NCBI GenBank assembly: GCA_030066975.1 | Contig: JASJAO010000003.1 | Span: 152,110-216,109 of the forward strand | Length of the DNA stretch: 64,000 nt | Source: Henriciella sp. | Lineage (GTDB): Bacteria; Pseudomonadota; Alphaproteobacteria; Caulobacterales; Hyphomonadaceae | Reading direction: 5' to 3' | Part shown: piece by piece, positions 33,796 through 42,252 of the stretch | How the letters are laid out: each line of letters begins with the position of its first letter | Position numbering within the stretch: position 1 is the first letter of the stretch | Program-made: the position numbers and the translations under genes | Notes under the pieces: model-generated | Databases searched by the model: none | Told to the model about the DNA's origin: nothing | The model's input: the letters and a program-made list of their open reading frames with translations, nothing else

Positions 33796-36700
33796 TTACA
33801 GCGGAATGGAAGCCCACTCCCCCAGACGAGTGTCAGTACCGATCTCGGCAACGCGAACTTCATCACACCCTTCCGAAGCCGTGTAAGCAGCCACATCAAC
33901 ATCTTCCGACGACACCAAAACACCTTCAGAAAGCGCTTCGACGCGATAGGTGCCGACGTTGGAAGCTTCCGCTGGATACCAACTATCGCTGACGTCGGAG
34001 CCGCGCCGTGTCCAGGTGATGATCGTTCCCTGTTCGTCTTGCCGCGCCCGCAAATGCCCGACACGCCAGGGAAGCCCAGCACGATTCAGATGAACGTGGG
34101 AAACAGGCTCAGCAGTACCTGCTTGCCAGAGCAGTTCCAATCCGACTTCGGTATCAGATATCGGTATTGTCAGGACGCGTCCGTCGACCACAACCATTCG
34201 CTGACCAATCTCAGCGGAAACAACTGGACCACCACGCAAACCTCGCAAGAGGCCACGAAGCCGCCATTGATCAGGACCGATGAGTTCCGCATCCCGAAAC
34301 GCCAATAGCTCCCAATGAGAAGCACCTTCAACCAAAAGCAACCCAGCCCCGTTCAAAACCGCGTTGCGACTGAGTGAGGCAAGATCCGCGCCCGGGATTT
34401 CCACCGTGACTGTACTCCCCCCATCCCAACGCCCGATCGGACCGCTCGCTAGCGGCGAGAGTAGCTTTCCGATGTCAGCAGGTGCATCGAAAACGGCACG
34501 CTCTATCAAAGAGGCAACATCCCCGCCTGCAGTCAACGTAACAGAGCCCGGCCACGGGCTGGACGTTGCAGCAACCAACAGCCCGGGCTCGCGTTCGACA
34601 AGCTGCGGTCCATCAATCAGCACCAGTTCCGGTACTGCAGACAGGGAAACGGTGGTCTGACTAGGGTTTGGTGTTGATGCGCGAACCCGAAGCCCAGATT
34701 GGATATCCGGGACCAGTTCAAAACTACGAACCAGGTCACGAGCCGAAATATCGGAAACCTTCCAAATCGACCCATCAGTCAATTCAACTCTGTCGTCTGC
34801 TTCCCAATTCAAGGAGGTTGGTGGAGTTGATACGGTCGCGGTATCTGTTGCGAGAGAGGCTTCCAGTATGCTCTCGGCAATATCTTGTGCGCGGGCGGCA
34901 CTAAAGACCATCGGTAGTGACATTCGCAAGCTCTCTCGAGGGTCTGCTCCGTCTCGTCTCGCCTCGACGAGGCTCGTGTCGTAGTTGGCTTCACCTGAAA
35001 GGTAAGTCAGTTGCAATTGTCCGGGGGCTTTGTCGAGCAGTCCTCTTTTCAGCGAAAGCTCATCTTCGACCCAATCCCCATTTGCAATCGAGATCGTGTC
35101 ACCATCGCTCCGGTGTTGGAAGATCAGGCCGCTCTCGCGTTCAATGCAAGACAGTTCAAACGCAATTTCCAAAGGAGACAGAGCACTGCGCAAGTCGGAT
35201 ATCCCTGGCTGGACGAGTCCCTCAACAAAGCCCTGCAGCCTTGAAGCATCGACAGTCAGTCCCGCTCGACCTGCGAGGTCCTCCACGACCTCAGAAAGTT
35301 CGATCAACCCGGAACGACCGTTGAGCCAATGCCCGAAGGGCCAGTTAGGACCATCCGACCAAACGCTGTCCTGTGATGGAAAATGAGGCCACGGACGCCC
35401 GTCCCAAGCCCAAACCAGCGCTTGCTCAACGCAGGGCTGCGCCTGCCAGTAGGTCAACGCAGCGACGAGAGCTCGCCGCTGATACAGATCATCCCGTAAG
35501 CCTTTTGAATAAGGCGGCAGCGCGCTCTCAGAGCTTTTGGGATCATAGAACAGGTTCGGCGCATTGCCACCTCGATCGAGAGCCGGGAACCCAATTTCAA
35601 TCAATCTCACCGGCTTCGACGAGGGAATCCACAGGGTCGGTTGAGAGCTGCGAACACCTTGCGGTCGGGGATGATGCGTTTCGCTCCACCACGACGACAA
35701 GTCTTTGGGGCGAAAAACCCAGTGCTCATTATGCGCTGTATCTGCAATTGGTGTTCGAACCTGCGCGTCGCGATCCGCCTCGTTGGCATAGTACCAGTCA
35801 AAAGCTTCACCGCCATGCATGTTGGCGAGCAAATAATCTGCGTCGTCCGACGCATTATATCCGGCCAAGGCGTCAAGATGCGCATCGCCATCTCGCCAGT
35901 CGCCTGCCGGCGGGTACCAGTCCACGCCCACGAAATCCAAGTCCGAACTTGCCCACAAAGGATCAAGTGGAAACCAGACATCGTTGCTGCCATCTTCCGG
36001 CGCATAGGTCCCATATTCGGTCCAATCTGCCGCGTATGAGATCTTCACATTCGGCCCAAGAATCGCGCGCGCTTCACTTGCGATATCGATCAGGGCCTCG
36101 ACAAAAGGGAATCGGTTCTGATCGTCTCTCACGCGCGTCAAAGCGAACATTTCCGAGCCGATCAGGAACGCATCGACTCCGCCAGCCTGGGCGGCCAGTC
36201 TGGCATGATGCAAAATGAAGTGTCGAAATCCAAAGCTGCCATCAGTTCCGACAAACGCGTCGACTTCATCTCGCGCACCAGCCGTCTTGTCTGAAGACAC
36301 GGTGATCCTGCCTCGCCATGGAAATGTCGGTTGTTCGCCAACGCCATCTGGATTTGGCAATCCGTTTCCGGCAGGAATGTCCATCAGCAAAAACGGTGAC
36401 AACGTAACCGACTGGCCAGCGGCCTTCAGCGCAGAGATGCCCTCCAGGACGGATAAATCGGCAGGAGTACCCCCATAATTTGCCGCATCGTCGGTAGAGG
36501 AGATCAGATACGCGCTCCCGCGCCCAACACCATCAACGCTCCATTGATACGGAACCGTGCTTCGCTCACGTGTCTCAACACCGGGTCTTATTTTGCAGTA
36601 ACCAGCGCGTATATCATCTCCGAACCATGCGACCGTCAGTGCGCTGGATTTTGCCAATGGCAAGTCGGACCGCAGCTGATCCAGGGACACCAGAAAATCC

Positions 36701-37464
36701 GACCGCCCGTCATGATTGTTCATGTTCAGAGGTGTTTCGATCCCAGGGAATCGACGCTCACGGACAATTTGGGTTCCATATACGAATTCACCACTCGCGG
36801 GGATGATGTTCACCCCCCGAACCAGACCTCGCAAAGCATCCGGTTGTTCACGCCCAGCCCTCACCACCTCAAACGACAGCTGTGGCAAGCGATTGCCAAA
36901 CCGATCCAAAGGCAAGTCTTCAAACACAATGTAAGCGACACCGCGATAGGCCGGAGCATGCCCGCTACCCTCGATCGCTTCTATGAGAGGATCTGGCAAC
37001 TGATCTTCGTCTCCAGAATACAAACGCCAGTTGTAATCTGAAAGGGTGAGCAACTCACCATTGGCCCAGACGCGATCGATCCGTGTAATTGGTCCTTGGC
37101 ACAGCGCTACAGCAAAACTCACACTGTAGGTATAGTTGGCGAAACTTGGACCGCCTTTCCCCGCTGAGCTTTCTTCTCGTTTCTCTTTAAAGCGCGCGGC
37201 CCAGATGACCTGCCCGCCAACCCGCATGCGTCCGTACACAAGCGGGAAGCCAGCCCCCTCGCGACTTTCAGTAATATGTAGGGACGCGATGCGCGGTCCT
37301 TCCATATCTGGTGCAAGCGCCGCATCAATGGCGCGCCCCGCCAGACTTCCCGCGAAACGCCCGATCGTGCTGCCTGCAACGGTTTGCCCCAATACCGAAA
37401 TACCCTGTGGCAAAAGGGCTCGGCCTGCGACTGCACCGACTTGCGACAATACAATTTGTGCCAT
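33796..37464 (-). CDS. GTA multidomain tail/baseplate protein (g15, 'megatron')
   Basis: Largest GTA gene, 1222 residues, equivalent to RcGTA g15, the central tail-fibre and baseplate protein that contacts the host envelope. The N terminus is hydrophobic and glycine-rich. The glycoside-hydrolase-like GTA TIM barrel lies at about residues 430-740 (YAADWTEYG, LDFVGVDWYPPAGDWRDGD, RLIEIGFPALDRGG, WAWDGRPWPHFP). A phage-tail domain follows (about 790-960), and the C-terminal part is beta-rich. The sequence is intact. Unlike RcGTA it is separated from g14 by an unrelated gene. Confidence 0.93.
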   Translation of the reverse strand: MAQIVLSQVGAVAGRALLPQGISVLGQTVAGSTIGRFAGSLAGRAIDAALAPDMEGPRIASLHITESREGAGFPLVYGRMRVGGQVIWAARFKEKREESSAGKGGPSFANYTYSVSFAVALCQGPITRIDRVWANGELLTLSDYNWRLYSGDEDQLPDPLIEAIEGSGHAPAYRGVAYIVFEDLPLDRFGNRLPQLSFEVVRAGREQPDALRGLVRGVNIIPASGEFVYGTQIVRERRFPGIETPLNMNNHDGRSDFLVSLDQLRSDLPLAKSSALTVAWFGDDIRAGYCKIRPGVETRERSTVPYQWSVDGVGRGSAYLISSTDDAANYGGTPADLSVLEGISALKAAGQSVTLSPFLLMDIPAGNGLPNPDGVGEQPTFPWRGRITVSSDKTAGARDEVDAFVGTDGSFGFRHFILHHARLAAQAGGVDAFLIGSEMFALTRVRDDQNRFPFVEALIDIASEARAILGPNVKISYAADWTEYGTYAPEDGSNDVWFPLDPLWASSDLDFVGVDWYPPAGDWRDGDAHLDALAGYNASDDADYLLANMHGGEAFDWYYANEADRDAQVRTPIADTAHNEHWVFRPKDLSSWWSETHHPRPQGVRSSQPTLWIPSSKPVRLIEIGFPALDRGGNAPNLFYDPKSSESALPPYSKGLRDDLYQRRALVAALTYWQAQPCVEQALVWAWDGRPWPHFPSQDSVWSDGPNWPFGHWLNGRSGLIELSEVVEDLAGRAGLTVDASRLQGFVEGLVQPGISDLRSALSPLEIAFELSCIERESGLIFQHRSDGDTISIANGDWVEDELSLKRGLLDKAPGQLQLTYLSGEANYDTSLVEARRDGADPRESLRMSLPMVFSAARAQDIAESILEASLATDTATVSTPPTSLNWEADDRVELTDGSIWKVSDISARDLVRSFELVPDIQSGLRVRASTPNPSQTTVSLSAVPELVLIDGPQLVEREPGLLVAATSSPWPGSVTLTAGGDVASLIERAVFDAPADIGKLLSPLASGPIGRWDGGSTVTVEIPGADLASLSRNAVLNGAGLLLVEGASHWELLAFRDAELIGPDQWRLRGLLRGLRGGPVVSAEIGQRMVVVDGRVLTIPISDTEVGLELLWQAGTAEPVSHVHLNRAGLPWRVGHLRARQDEQGTIITWTRRGSDVSDSWYPAEASNVGTYRVEALSEGVLVSSEDVDVAAYTASEGCDEVRVAEIGTDTRLGEWASIPL

Positions 37465-37541
37465 GGGTACACTCCAAACAAATGGACCGGTGACGTGATG
37501 CCACCGGTCCCATCAATCTCTTTGCGTTTCAGCGTCCGACG

Positions 37542-37979
37542 CTACAAATCACTTCCACCCCAAAGGACGGAATAAGCCTCACAGTGGACGAGCAGACTTT
37601 GATAGTCGCTCAGGCGCACACCTGCCGGCAACTCATACTCCTGACGGCCCTTCGTCGATTTCAGTTCGCCAATATTGATTGAACCTTTGACCGCAGTCTT
37701 ACCCTTCACGTCTTCAAACGGTGTTGGCGACAGGAAGATTTTCAAGTCTGGCCCACGGGCGGCGACAAAGGCGTCGTCAAAAACGATCACGGTCTTTTCC
37801 CCGCGCTGTTCGACGACCCAGCCGCCCTTCAATTTTTTGGATTTGCGAACAAACGTCCCTGACGGCGTGTGTTCTGTTGAAACGGATGTTTCGATACTCT
37901 GCGCCACCACCGGAGAGGCAGTAGCGAGTCCTATTATGGCGAATGCAGCGGCAGCGGCTGCGCATTTCAGATGTTTCAT
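37542..37979 (-). CDS. secreted DM13-domain protein inserted in the GTA cluster
   Basis: A 145-residue protein with a signal peptide (cleavage near ASPVVAQ, residue 27) and one DM13 domain: PSGTFVRKSKKLKGGWVVEQ, then DLKIFLSP, then VKGSINIGELKSTKGRQEYE, ending LLVHCEAYSVLWGGSDL. The single conserved cysteine sits in VHCEAYSVLWG. DM13 domains are suggested to act in redox or electron transfer, without firm proof. It is not a standard GTA gene, yet lies between g14 and g15 on the same strand, with GGAG before its ATG and 77 bp before g15. Whether it is co-expressed with the GTA is unknown. Confidence 0.85.
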   Translation of the reverse strand: MKHLKCAAAAAAFAIIGLATASPVVAQSIETSVSTEHTPSGTFVRKSKKLKGGWVVEQRGEKTVIVFDDAFVAARGPDLKIFLSPTPFEDVKGKTAVKGSINIGELKSTKGRQEYELPAGVRLSDYQSLLVHCEAYSVLWGGSDL

Positions 37980-38092
37980 GAGATCAGCTCCAATAGATCA
38001 GGTCGCCCGGGCTTGGGCGGCTCCGACCACTTATGGAGGCCGTGCCGGGTTCACCAATCACAGCTCTTCACGCTCCGGTGTAAGACATGCGA

Positions 38093-38521
38093 TCAATCTG
38101 TGAGGGGGAATGAAAACGCCGCTGCGATCCGTCGTTCCCACCACGGCACCAGACGGGTCTCACAAACCGCGCGCCCCCAATAGGCGTGAATGATCCTTTT
38201 GTGGCCGCTGACAATCGCGCAGTGCTTCGCCGGATGCCCGAGCCCCATGCGAAACAGCAAAACATCCCCGGGCTTCGCTTCGCCGACAGGGACTTCACGA
38301 AGGTATTTCCTCGCTGCGTTCAGAAGGTCTTCTTGCTGATGGGCTTCTGCCCAGTCCGGCGTGTAAGCTGGAACAGCTTCAGGTTCTGCTCCAAGCACCT
38401 CACGCCAAACCCCGCGAACAAGACCCAAACAGTCCGTACCCAAACCCTTGACGCTGGCCTGATGACGATAAGGGGTGCCGACCCATTCACGCGCACAGGC
38501 GAGAATTGTCTCTCGGCTCAT
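38093..38521 (-). CDS. GTA NlpC/P60 cell-wall peptidase (g14)
   Basis: A 142-residue peptidase equivalent to RcGTA g14. It cleaves peptidoglycan peptides to help DNA pass through the recipient cell wall. The catalytic cysteine is C31 in GTDCLGLVRG and the histidine is H100 in GHPAKHCAIVSG. Its start overlaps the g13 stop by ATGA. The protein is complete and of normal size. Confidence 0.9.
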   Translation of the reverse strand: MSRETILACAREWVGTPYRHQASVKGLGTDCLGLVRGVWREVLGAEPEAVPAYTPDWAEAHQQEDLLNAARKYLREVPVGEAKPGDVLLFRMGLGHPAKHCAIVSGHKRIIHAYWGRAVCETRLVPWWERRIAAAFSFPLTD

Positions 38522-39165
38522 CGCTTGCCTCCTGTATTCCCGGTGTCAGCTGGACCTGAAAGGATGAAGTCCATACCTGGCATATGCGGAAATCCGCGGA
38601 AGTTCTCAGTGTTCGAATAGTCATCGCGGCAGGTTTCAAACCGCCGATCACAGGTCAGGCCTTCGCTGTTGACGAACCCACATCTTTCATCGCCAAACTC
38701 AGCGTCGCAATGACGCTGAAACACCCGGCCGACCGGCTTTTCGAGATCCCCCTTGAGCGAGATCAGCTCCGCCTCGAAAACCCCCGTTTCACTTTGTTCA
38801 AACTCGCTGAAATGGCCAAACCATATGCCGAGCCCTCCAAGATCAGGACGCTGCCAATCCACCCGAAAGACATCGACACGGGCGCGGTTCCAAAGACCTG
38901 CGAAAATATCTTCCTCCGATATTGCGTCGGTTGAGAAAACGCCCTCTGCAGCCGCTCGCCCGGGTTTCAAACCTGCGTTCTGCGAAAACACACCACCACT
39001 CAGCGACGCGCCAGGCTGATACACCAAGCCATTCAACTCCAACGGCTCGTCATGATCGGTTATGCCGATCAAGACACCATCGGTTCGTGTGAGTCTCCAA
39101 CACAGGCAGAGGCTCGTAACCTCGCCGCCAAACCTTGCGGCAAGTTCTGGGGAGATTTGTTGCAT
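38518..39165 (-). CDS. GTA tail hub protein, DUF2163 (g13)
   Basis: A 215-residue protein with the DUF2163 pattern: TDGVLIGITDHDEPLELNG in the N-terminal part and a cysteine-bearing C-terminal domain (CDAEFGDERCGFV, then CDRRFETCRDDYSN, then FRGFPHMPGMDFI). In RcGTA the equivalent g13 is the hub connecting the distal tail protein to the megatron and binds an iron-sulfur cluster through conserved cysteines; four candidate cysteines are visible here. Gaps to neighbours are 3 bp or overlapping. Confidence 0.9.
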   Translation of the reverse strand: MQQISPELAARFGGEVTSLCLCWRLTRTDGVLIGITDHDEPLELNGLVYQPGASLSGGVFSQNAGLKPGRAAAEGVFSTDAISEEDIFAGLWNRARVDVFRVDWQRPDLGGLGIWFGHFSEFEQSETGVFEAELISLKGDLEKPVGRVFQRHCDAEFGDERCGFVNSEGLTCDRRFETCRDDYSNTENFRGFPHMPGMDFILSGPADTGNTGGKR

Positions 39166-39168
39166 GAC

Positions 39169-39789
39169 CTACTCCAACAACAGTTCCACGAGATCGACAT
39201 TGACAATCCGGCCATGATCAAACCCTTCAATCACGCCATCCAAACGGTCCGCATCGAACCTGACAGCACAGTCGAATTCGAACCCGGCTGTGATCTCTTC
39301 TCCCGACCCGGGAGGTGTGTCGAAGCGAATGATCCCGGTTGTTGAGTCCACGCTCCATCCCACCAGCATAGGCGCGCCAGCGACCGCAATCTTGACTGTC
39401 TCAGCAACCGGTTTGACGACCTTGCGGATCGTTTCTCCATAGATCTTGCGCAGCTGAAACTCCGACGTCGTTCCATCCCCAATTCCGATCACCTGATCGT
39501 TCGCCGAAATCGCCGCGCCCGAGAGGCCGCTGATATGATCCAAAGGGTCTTTGAAGCGAAACCCGTATAGCCGTCCTTGTCGGGCCTCAAAAAAGTTCAA
39601 CAACACCTGCAGCGCGGCGACATCGTCGATTGCACTCCCAATGGTCCACCGCCGTTTCGCGTTCGCCCAGACTGCATTTCGAACTTCGCGTCCGCTGGCC
39701 AAGGTAATGATTTCTGTACGTCGCTCCGGACCGCCCGATGCACCAAATGCGAGACGCATAGGAAACAATACTTCATGAAACCCACTCAT
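39169..39789 (-). CDS. GTA distal tail protein, DUF2460/TIGR02217 (g12)
   Basis: A 206-residue protein. The N terminus (FHEVLFPMRLAFGASGGPER, then ITLASGREVRN) and the RLYGFRFKDPLDH segment identify the DUF2460 family, which forms the distal tail ring in RcGTA. It begins with an ATGA overlap onto the tape measure gene upstream. Complete. Confidence 0.93.
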   Translation of the reverse strand: MSGFHEVLFPMRLAFGASGGPERRTEIITLASGREVRNAVWANAKRRWTIGSAIDDVAALQVLLNFFEARQGRLYGFRFKDPLDHISGLSGAAISANDQVIGIGDGTTSEFQLRKIYGETIRKVVKPVAETVKIAVAGAPMLVGWSVDSTTGIIRFDTPPGSGEEITAGFEFDCAVRFDADRLDGVIEGFDHGRIVNVDLVELLLE

Positions 39790-40163
39790 AGAAAACGTCC
39801 TCCTCGCGCGGCAGCGAGGGCGACGGTGCTCGCGATCAATCCCGAAGCACCGACAACGGAATCCGCGTTGGCCCCAGCCCCAAGCGACATATTCAAGTTC
39901 ACGGTCTGCCCAGCTTGCGACAGGCCCGATTGCGCGACCACAGCTTCTGCAGCGATGCGCGCCAGATCGGCAAGGATCGCCTCGGTCATCCCTTTGAAGT
40001 CCAGTTCTCCAGAGCGCGCTGCCTTGTTAAGCGCTTGCTCAATTTGCAAGCCCGCCTGCCCAAAGGCCTCGCCCAGAGCATCTGCCGCAGCTTGCCCCGG
40101 CCCTTCGACCAGGGTTGTTAAAGCGGCGCTGGCGTCCGCCAGTTCTGTTTCAAACTCATCCAT
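39786..40163 (-). CDS. GTA tape measure protein, unusually short (g11)
   Basis: A 125-residue protein in the g11 position, mostly amphipathic helix (about residues 1-70) followed by a Gly/Ala-rich C terminus (LGAGANADSVVGASGLIAST) with the terminal AAARGGRFL motif seen in these proteins. Tape measure length sets tail length in siphovirus-like particles. This protein is clearly shorter than the roughly 220-residue RcGTA protein as I recall it, implying a shorter tail. It overlaps g10.1 by 8 bp and g12 by ATGA. Confidence 0.82.
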   Translation of the reverse strand: MDEFETELADASAALTTLVEGPGQAAADALGEAFGQAGLQIEQALNKAARSGELDFKGMTEAILADLARIAAEAVVAQSGLSQAGQTVNLNMSLGAGANADSVVGASGLIASTVALAAARGGRFL

Positions 40164-40323
40164 CGGGATATAACTCCATCAAATCTTTGAGGCGGGTCTG
40201 ATCGAGCAATTCAATTCGATTGCCTGAGAGCCACAGCCATTCACGCACGGACAGCGACCAAAACACGTTCGGCCCGATCCCTGCTTTGAGCGCGGCGCGC
40301 CACATCTCAGCCCAGGGCAGCAC
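40156..40323 (-). CDS. GTA tail assembly chaperone-like small protein (g10.1, TIGR02216-like)
   Basis: Only 55 codons, starting with GTG at 40323 inside the end of g10. The sequence LPWAEMWRAALKAGIGPNVF followed by WSLSVREWLWLSG matches the TIGR02216 pattern found between g10 and g11. In tailed phages the two overlapping chaperone reading frames are often linked by frameshifting; here the 17-bp overlap with g10 leaves either independent initiation at GTG or frameshifting possible. The open frame extends upstream to 40431, but that part has no similarity. Confidence 0.78.
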   Translation of the reverse strand: MLPWAEMWRAALKAGIGPNVFWSLSVREWLWLSGNRIELLDQTRLKDLMELYPDG

Positions 40324-40597
40324 GAAAAGCCCTCGCCACCGCCTCCGCGGCTTTTCCGGGCGGCGTGCAGTTTGACGCTTGAGACGCAGTCTCGGGACTG
40401 CATCCCCCTGCCCGAAGCAGGATTTCGACAACCGTCATCAACTCGGCGGCGGACAGTCGTTTCAGCCGGGCCTGCAAGTCCTCCATGCAGGTACAACCGA
40501 ACAAGGTCTCCATCTCCGCCAATGCCCCTAATGTAAGGCAGAGAACATGCGTGGCCCCATCAACGTCGAGCGCCAATTCACCGCGAGCGCCGATCAT
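40307..40597 (-). CDS. GTA tail assembly protein, gp10 family
   Basis: A 96-residue protein with the GTA gp10 pattern (ARGELALDVDGATHVLCLTL, then LGALAEMETLFGC, then SAAELMTVVEILLRAGG). It corresponds to RcGTA g10, a probable tail tube or tape measure assembly chaperone. Its ATG overlaps the g9 stop by ATGA, and its end overlaps g10.1 by 17 bp. Complete. Confidence 0.88.
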   Translation of the reverse strand: MIGARGELALDVDGATHVLCLTLGALAEMETLFGCTCMEDLQARLKRLSAAELMTVVEILLRAGGCSPETASQASNCTPPGKAAEAVARAFRAALG

Positions 40598-41013
40598 TGC
40601 GCGGGCTCAAATGTTAATTGTCCCGCACTTTCCAGATCGACCGAGAACGTCGCTTCACCATCATGCGTACCCGCCCACCGCATTTCCGAGATCTGCAGCG
40701 GTCCCGTCAAAGAACCCAGCCCAGGAATGACAAGTTGCCATCTCGAAATCTCGCCTGCGAAAAATATTGTCCGCATGCGCGCATCGCTCGCGGCATCCTT
40801 GAACACACCGCGCCCACGCACCCGCGCTGATTTCACACCTGCGCCAGGCACCAGTTCACGCCAACCATCGACGCTGTCCATGGCAGTCCCATCAACGGAT
40901 CCGGCATTCAGGTCGATCTCACTGGATCGTATACCGGCAAGCGTTATGAAATTCTCCGGCACACCCCCATCCGAAATCTTGATGAGTACGTCCCGCCCTT
41001 TTTGGCCAGCCAT
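40594..41013 (-). CDS. GTA major tail tube protein, TP901-1 family (g9)
   Basis: A 139-residue tail tube subunit. The start MAGQKGRDVLIKI, the NAGSVDGTAMDSVDGWRELV motif and AGTHDGEATFSVDLESAG near the C terminus are typical of the TP901-1-like family used by RcGTA. Complete and of normal size. A 67-bp gap separates it from the tail terminator gene. Confidence 0.93.
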   Translation of the reverse strand: MAGQKGRDVLIKISDGGVPENFITLAGIRSSEIDLNAGSVDGTAMDSVDGWRELVPGAGVKSARVRGRGVFKDAASDARMRTIFFAGEISRWQLVIPGLGSLTGPLQISEMRWAGTHDGEATFSVDLESAGQLTFEPAQ

Positions 41014-41080
41014 TTTCCACTCCAGAGCACCCGAACCGCGCCGGGCTTCGTCATTTTTCAGTTTTCAGTTTCGACCGAAC

Positions 41081-41509
41081 TCAAACGGTTTCAGTTATGA
41101 TGCGAGCCCGCAATACGCCCCGAAACGACCGACGGTCCCGCGCGCGCATCGCATCCGAGTAAGTCACGTGAGCCAAAACAATGCGTTGGCCAACGAGATC
41201 GAGCTGAAGTCGATCAATGGCCGAACGCAAGGCGCACAGGATTTCTCTCGCCTCAGTCCGTCCACCGAACCGCGAATATGTCGCAAAGCGCAAGCGATGC
41301 TCCGCTCCACAGAACTCTGACCCGTCCGCAGGCTCACGTTCATGTCGCTCCAGTATGGCATAGGGGAACGCAGCCCCTTGCGTCTCGTCATCGTAGATCC
41401 GAGCTGGAGCCCCAAGCACCGCTTGTACGTCACTGTCACTCCGCAAGGCGAGGAGAACGGCACGAAGCAGATCGGCATCTGATCCCGCCAGAAACCCGTC
41501 GGCGCTCAT
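41081..41509 (-). CDS. GTA tail terminator, DUF3168 (g8)
   Basis: A 142-residue protein of the DUF3168 family (LLRAVLLALRSDSDVQAVLG, then RIYDDETQGAAFPYAILERH, ending DRRSFRGVLRARIITETV). In RcGTA this protein caps the tail tube at the head side. Its start overlaps the stop of the connector gene by 4 bp, leaving no room for the head-closure gene g7 that normally lies between them. Confidence 0.9.
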   Translation of the reverse strand: MSADGFLAGSDADLLRAVLLALRSDSDVQAVLGAPARIYDDETQGAAFPYAILERHEREPADGSEFCGAEHRLRFATYSRFGGRTEAREILCALRSAIDRLQLDLVGQRIVLAHVTYSDAMRARDRRSFRGVLRARIITETV

Positions 41510-42081
41510 AACCGAAGCTCCCGACGCGCTGTAAGAATACCTTGGACGTCCGGCGGTAGTCGACCTTCTTCAGATGGAAAATCGAAAGTACCGGGCGTCC
41601 TTGAGGCATAGCCATAACCCACAAGACGCAGCACGGCGCCCTGTAAGTCTTTCGGAACCGCTTCCGCTGTTCCAAAACCAGTATCAAACTCAATTTCGAT
41701 ATGCCCGCCCGAAGGCGCACCTGGCGCAATGCTCCACGGACGCAGGCACAATCGGCCACAGGTCAGATGAAACCTTGCGGTTTGATCCGTCGCAATGTCT
41801 TGGTCGTCAACGATCCGCACCGCCGCGAGCGCTTTGACTGGACCAGGCGACAATCGGGCACCGCGACCCGTCAACCCCAGTGGCCACTCACTCCAACAAA
41901 GCTTCAGTCGGCGATCAACAAGCGCCAGCGTTGACGCTTGTTCCACGCGTGCTGTCGCGCGTTTGACAAGATCATTGATCAGATCGTCCTCGCCGTCATG
42001 TGCAACGCGCAAATAGTCTTTCGCCTGAGAAAGAGACACTGGCTCTCCTTCCGGCGGAGTTATTACCGTCAGATCAGTCAT
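41506..42081 (-). CDS. GTA head-tail connector (g6)
   Basis: A 191-residue protein whose N terminus (EGEPVSLSQAKDYLRVAHDG, then EDDLINDLVKRATARVEQ) is that of phage gp6-like and phiE125 gp8-like head-tail connectors. The middle and C-terminal parts are beta-rich (GGHIEIEFDTGFG) and end in a basic tail. It corresponds to RcGTA g6, which joins portal to the next connector ring. It begins after an intrinsic terminator that follows the capsid gene. Confidence 0.9.
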   Translation of the reverse strand: MTDLTVITPPEGEPVSLSQAKDYLRVAHDGEDDLINDLVKRATARVEQASTLALVDRRLKLCWSEWPLGLTGRGARLSPGPVKALAAVRIVDDQDIATDQTARFHLTCGRLCLRPWSIAPGAPSGGHIEIEFDTGFGTAEAVPKDLQGAVLRLVGYGYASRTPGTFDFPSEEGRLPPDVQGILTARRELRL

Positions 42082-42189
42082 TCTCCGGCCTTTCTTGTAT
42101 CGGGAGGGGGCAGGCGTTTTTGGGGTTTCAGCAGCGCAACCTGGCGGATGATCACCGCGGCAACATCTTCAATCCGGGTCTTCCCCGCC

Positions 42190-42228
42190 AAAAAGAAAAC
42201 CGCGCCGAACAGTGATGAACGACGCGGT
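42190..42228 (-). terminator. intrinsic terminator after the GTA capsid gene
   Basis: On the minus strand, 25 bp past the capsid stop, a 9-bp stem (ACCGCGTCG pairing with CGGCGCGGT, one G-U pair) with a 12-nt loop is followed directly by TTTCTTTTT. This is a well-formed Rho-independent terminator. It would cut expression of downstream tail genes relative to the capsid gene. Confidence 0.85.
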
Positions 42229-42252
42229 CTAGTTGGGGAGTTACTCTACGCG

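Noticed and set aside
35373..36218. 281-codon plus-strand open frame inside GTA g15
   Set aside because: Antisense to a conserved structural gene; translation is Ser/Arg/Pro-rich noise.
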